A stretch of 47,435 nucleotides of DNA from Leisingera sp. ANG-Vp (GTDB taxonomy: Bacteria > Pseudomonadota > Alphaproteobacteria > Rhodobacterales > Rhodobacteraceae), in NCBI RefSeq assembly GCF_000813725.1, contig NZ_JWLD01000085.1:1-47435 (forward strand), given 5' to 3'. Positions 44,484-47,435 of the stretch are shown piece after piece. The translations under genes were made by a program, and so were the position numbers. The stretch's first letter is position 1. Every line of letters begins with the position of its first letter. Below the pieces are notes generated by a model that did not search any database, was not told the DNA's origin, and was given only the letters and a program-made list of their open reading frames with translations.

Positions 44484-45590
44484 TCATGAAAACGTCTTCC
44501 TCGGATCAAAGGCATCGCGCACGCCCTCAAAGATGAAAACCAGAAGCGACAGCATCACGGCGAAAGTGAAAAAGGCGGTGAAGGCCAGCCAGGGCGCTTC
44601 AAGGTTCTGCTTTGCCTGCAGGGTCAGCTCGCCCAGCGAAGGCGCCGAGGACGGCAGGCCGAAACCCAGGAAATCCAGCCCCGCCAGCGCCGAAATGGTG
44701 CCGGTCACAATGAAGGGCAGCATGGTCAGGGTCGCCACCATCGCATTGGGCAGCATGTGGCGGAACATGATGGTCATGTTGCCGACCCCAAGCGCCTTGG
44801 CCGCACGGACGTACTCCAGGTTGCGGGCCCGCAGGAACTCGGCCCGCACCACCCCGACCAGTGCCGTCCAGCCGAACAGGATCATCAGGAACACCAAGAG
44901 CCAGAAACTGCGGCCCAGGATCGCAAACATGATGATGATCACATAAAGCGTCGGCGTCGAGCTCCAGATCTCGATGATGCGCTGGAACACCAGATCCACC
45001 CAGCCGCCGAAATAGCCCTGCACGGCGCCGGCCAGGATGCCCAGCACCGTAGCGGCCCCCGTCACGATCAGGGTGAACAGGATCGACAGGCGGAAGCCGT
45101 GGATCACCCGCGCCAGCACGTCGCGCTTGGTGTCGTCGGTGCCCAGCAGGTTCTGGCCGTTGGGCGGCAGCGGTGCCGCGCCTGGACGGTCGACGGTGGT
45201 GTTGTAGCTGTAGGGGATCGGCGGCCAGAGGGTCCAGCCTTCCTCAAACCCCTCCGCCGTATAAGAACCTGCGTCGATCTCCCCGATGATGCCTTCGGGG
45301 TCGTCAAAGCAGTCCTCAATGCCGCCGGAGCGGATCAGGCATTCCACCTCGGGGTCGCTGTAGATCGCCTCGGTCTGAAAATCGCCGCCGAATCTGGTCT
45401 CCGGGTAGAACTTGAACACCGGCGCATAAATTTCGCCGCGGTAGCTCACCAGGATCGGCTTGTCGTTGGCGATGAACTCGGCAAACAGCGACAGCGTGAA
45501 CAGCACTGAGAAGATGATCAGCGACCAGAAGGCGCGCTTGTTCTTGCGGAAATTGCTCCAGCGGCGCTGGTTCAGAGGAGAAAGCGCCAT
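44484..45590 (-). CDS. yejE: Peptide ABC importer permease (YejE-like)
   Basis: A 368-residue permease: N-terminal helix (RAFWSLIIFSVLFTLSLFAEF), a long periplasmic insert (about residues 45-165) typical of YejE, then five helices with the EAA loop EFLRARNLEYVRAAKALGV preceding the coupling region. ATG 45590 has AGGAG upstream and MALSPLNQRRWSNFRKNKRA is the expected start. Downstream of yejB after a 131-base spacer. Confidence 0.93.
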   Translation of the reverse strand: MALSPLNQRRWSNFRKNKRAFWSLIIFSVLFTLSLFAEFIANDKPILVSYRGEIYAPVFKFYPETRFGGDFQTEAIYSDPEVECLIRSGGIEDCFDDPEGIIGEIDAGSYTAEGFEEGWTLWPPIPYSYNTTVDRPGAAPLPPNGQNLLGTDDTKRDVLARVIHGFRLSILFTLIVTGAATVLGILAGAVQGYFGGWVDLVFQRIIEIWSSTPTLYVIIIMFAILGRSFWLLVFLMILFGWTALVGVVRAEFLRARNLEYVRAAKALGVGNMTIMFRHMLPNAMVATLTMLPFIVTGTISALAGLDFLGFGLPSSAPSLGELTLQAKQNLEAPWLAFTAFFTFAVMLSLLVFIFEGVRDAFDPRKTFS

Positions 45591-45615
45591 CAGTCCAAGC
45601 TCCTGATAAGGTCCT

Positions 45616-45660
45616 GCCCGGCTGCAAGCCGGGCCGCGCCGACCCGCCCCCATGGGGCGG
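45616..45660. repeat. Hairpin cluster between yejB and yejE
   Basis: GCCCGGCT-GCA-AGCCGGGC (45616-45634) and CCGCCCC-CAT-GGGGCGG (45644-45660), two perfect stems within the operon spacer just ahead of the yejE RBS. Confidence 0.65.
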
Positions 45661-45721
45661 CGCGATTGCGCCACCCCGCGGGTCTCTGCGACCCTTTGCG
45701 CTCAATGATGAAGGACATCCC

Positions 45722-46807
45722 TCAGCCCTCCCGCTTTTCAAAATCGATGCGCGGGTCGACCAGCACATACATCAGGTCCGAGATGATGCCGACCACCAGG
45801 CTCATCAGGCCAAAGATGAACAAAGTGCCGAAGATCACCGGGTAGTCGCGCGCCACCGCGGCCTCAAACCCCAGCCGGCCCAGGCCGTCGAGCGAGAAGA
45901 TCGTCTCGATGATCAGCGAGCCGGAAAAGAAAATGCCGATGAAGACCGAGGGGAAGCCCGCGATCACGATCAGCATCGCGTTGCGGAACACATGGCCGTA
46001 AAGCACCCGGTTCTCGCTGAGGCCCTTAGCGCGGGCAGTCATCACATAGTGCTTCTTGATCTCATCCAGGAAGGAGTTCTTGGTCAAAAGCGTCAGCGTT
46101 GCAAAGGCGCCGATGGTCGAGGCCACGACCGGCAGCGCGATGTGCCAGAAATAATCGCCGATCTTGCCCAGGAGGCTGAGGTTCTCCCAATTGTCCGAAG
46201 TGAGCCCCCGGAGCGGGAAGATCTGCCAGTAGGAGCCGCCGGCAAACAGCACCAGCAGCATGATGGCAAACAGGAAAGACGGGATCGCATAGGCCGCAAT
46301 GATCACGCCGCTGGTCCAGGTGTCAAAACGCGAGCCGTCGCCCAACGCCTTGCGGATGCCCATCGGGATTGAGATCAGATAGGCAATCAGCGTCGACCAA
46401 AGGCCGAGCGAGATCGAGACCGGCATTTTCTCCAGCACCAGATCGGTCACGTCGATCTTGCGGAAGTAGCTCTCGCCGAAATCGAACTGCAGATAGTTCC
46501 ACAGCATGGTCAGAAAGCGCTCCAGCGGCGGCTTGTCGAGGCCGAACTGCTGCTGCAGTTCCTCGATCAGCTCAGGCGGCAGGCCCTGGCGGCCGGCATA
46601 GCTTTCGTTGGCGCTGATGGCCTCGGTGCCGGTGTCGCCGCCGCCGCCGGCAAAGCCCTCGAACACGTCGCCGCCGCCTTCGATCTGGGCGATGATCTGC
46701 TCAACCGGGCCGCCGGGCACAAACTGCACCAGGGCAAAGTTCACCAGCAGGATGCCGAACAGCGTCGGAATCACCAGCAGCAGGCGGCGGAGGATATAGG
46801 CTGCCAT
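45722..46807 (-). CDS. yejB: Peptide ABC importer permease (YejB-like)
   Basis: A 361-residue permease: [20 protein letters not shown] start, a Gly-rich insert ([19 protein letters not shown], about 45-63) in the first periplasmic loop, then helices with the EAA-type motif [23 protein letters not shown]. Forms the pore with YejE. Lies 9 bases after the substrate-binding protein gene. Confidence 0.93.
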   Translation of the reverse strand: MAAYILRRLLLVIPTLFGILLVNFALVQFVPGGPVEQIIAQIEGGGDVFEGFAGGGGDTGTEAISANESYAGRQGLPPELIEELQQQFGLDKPPLERFLTMLWNYLQFDFGESYFRKIDVTDLVLEKMPVSISLGLWSTLIAYLISIPMGIRKALGDGSRFDTWTSGVIIAAYAIPSFLFAIMLLVLFAGGSYWQIFPLRGLTSDNWENLSLLGKIGDYFWHIALPVVASTIGAFATLTLLTKNSFLDEIKKHYVMTARAKGLSENRVLYGHVFRNAMLIVIAGFPSVFIGIFFSGSLIIETIFSLDGLGRLGFEAAVARDYPVIFGTLFIFGLMSLVVGIISDLMYVLVDPRIDFEKREG

Positions 46808-46816
46808 CGGGCGGGC

Positions 46817-47435
46817 TTACCGCAGCGCGCCGGAGGCTTTGAGTTCAGCCTCGCGGGCCTGGTCGATCCACCACAAGTCCAGGAAGCCCGGGCTATAGGG
46901 CGGCAGGTTCTCCGGCTGGCTGTACATGTCCCAATAGGCGATCCAGTTCACGTCCAGATACCAAGTCGGCACCGCAAATCGTTTGGCGCGCAGCACACGG
47001 TCCAGGGCGCGGGCATTGGCGCGCAGATCTTCCAGTGTCTTGGCTTCAATGACGCCGTCGATCAACGCGTCGACCGCCGGGTCAGCCAGACCTGCGGGGT
47101 TGAACACTGAATACTCATGCGCTTCGGAGCCAAACTGCTGCTTGAGACCGGTCGAAGGTTCCAGGGACATCGGATATGCAGAAGAAATCATGTCGAACTG
47201 CTTTTCCCGGCGACGGCTGGCGAACTGTGCAGAATCCACCCGGTTCACCACAGCATCCAGCCCCATGGTTTTCAGATTGGTGACATAGGGCTGCACGATG
47301 CGTTCGATGGTCGGTCTATCGACCAGAAACTCCAGCTTGAACACCTCGCCCTCCGCGTTGCGGCGCAAGCCGTCATCGCCGACGGTCCAGCCCGCCTCAT
47401 CCAGCAGTTTCATTGCGCGGCGCAGGTTGCGGCGG
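46817..47435 (-). CDS. yejA: Peptide ABC importer substrate-binding protein, C-terminal part (YejA-like)
   Basis: The 3' part (about 206 codons) of an SBP family 5 protein; the 5' end lies beyond the window. Family features: AMKLLDEAGW, VDRPTIERIVQPYVTNLKTMG, and the YejA-type end WYLDVNWIAYWDMYSQPENLPPYS. It delivers peptides to YejBEF in the periplasm; order yejA-B-E-F is as expected. Confidence 0.92.
   Translation of the reverse strand, partial: RRNLRRAMKLLDEAGWTVGDDGLRRNAEGEVFKLEFLVDRPTIERIVQPYVTNLKTMGLDAVVNRVDSAQFASRRREKQFDMISSAYPMSLEPSTGLKQQFGSEAHEYSVFNPAGLADPAVDALIDGVIEAKTLEDLRANARALDRVLRAKRFAVPTWYLDVNWIAYWDMYSQPENLPPYSPGFLDLWWIDQAREAELKASGALR

Overview
The window reads as a chromosomal stretch of a Roseobacter-group alphaproteobacterium (family Rhodobacteraceae; gene content and style resemble Phaeobacter, Leisingera or Ruegeria, which is inference and not a species call). 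The DNA is GC-rich, nearly every gene is in a family common to that group, and the complete cbb3 oxidase locus with its FnrL regulator and hemN is typical of it. I see no prophage, transposase, CRISPR array, tRNA or rRNA.

Layout. 1-3.6 kb: leftward moaD, pgsA, a DUF922 zincin-like gene and uvrC. 3.9-6.7 kb: leftward overlapping set of an S49 peptidase, a 64-residue membrane/zinc-ribbon protein, a Na+/Ca2+ exchanger and a pteridine-reductase-like SDR. 7-9.3 kb: an ABC-2 exporter pair and a CoxG-type protein, divergent from an NAD(P)H-binding protein across a twin palindromic operator. 10.5-13.9 kb: pobA/pobR, an alpha-methylacyl-CoA racemase and a small basic protein. 14-20.5 kb: heme genes hemE, hemC and hemF, with a GH25 lipoprotein, an SDR with an eroded active site, rsmC and clpS. 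20.6-23.6 kb: a HAD hydrolase, a CHMI-type isomerase and a SPOR-tailed DD-carboxypeptidase. 23.8-28.1 kb: ccoGHIS. 28.4-33.7 kb: an accessory stretch with an RTX-like protein, a LysR regulator facing two tandem 53-residue paralogues, a candidate small RNA, a DUF2270 membrane protein, a methyltransferase and a mini DnaB-like ATPase. 33.9-42.5 kb: ccoNOQP, a universal stress protein, LysR/cytochrome P460-like, fnrL and hemN. 42.7-47.4 kb: a yejABEF-type peptide importer.

How it works together. The unifying theme is low-oxygen respiration. Four good FNR-type boxes and one weaker one lie before ccoG, ccoN/usp, fnrL/hemN, the DUF2270 gene and (weak) hemC/hemE. They would couple oxidase structural genes, oxidase maturation, anaerobic heme synthesis and the regulator itself.

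The most unusual non-coding signal is a family of long palindromic intergenic elements. They have inverted CTCCCG...CGGGAG ends and interior hairpins, and most sit between convergent genes. Two have perfect stems of 20-21 bp whose sequences differ between copies. The best candidates for something undescribed are these elements, the LysR-linked pair of 53-residue proteins, and a minus-strand small RNA with an intrinsic terminator that shares an FNR box with the DUF2270 gene. Protein functions come from motif recognition by eye; no database search was run.
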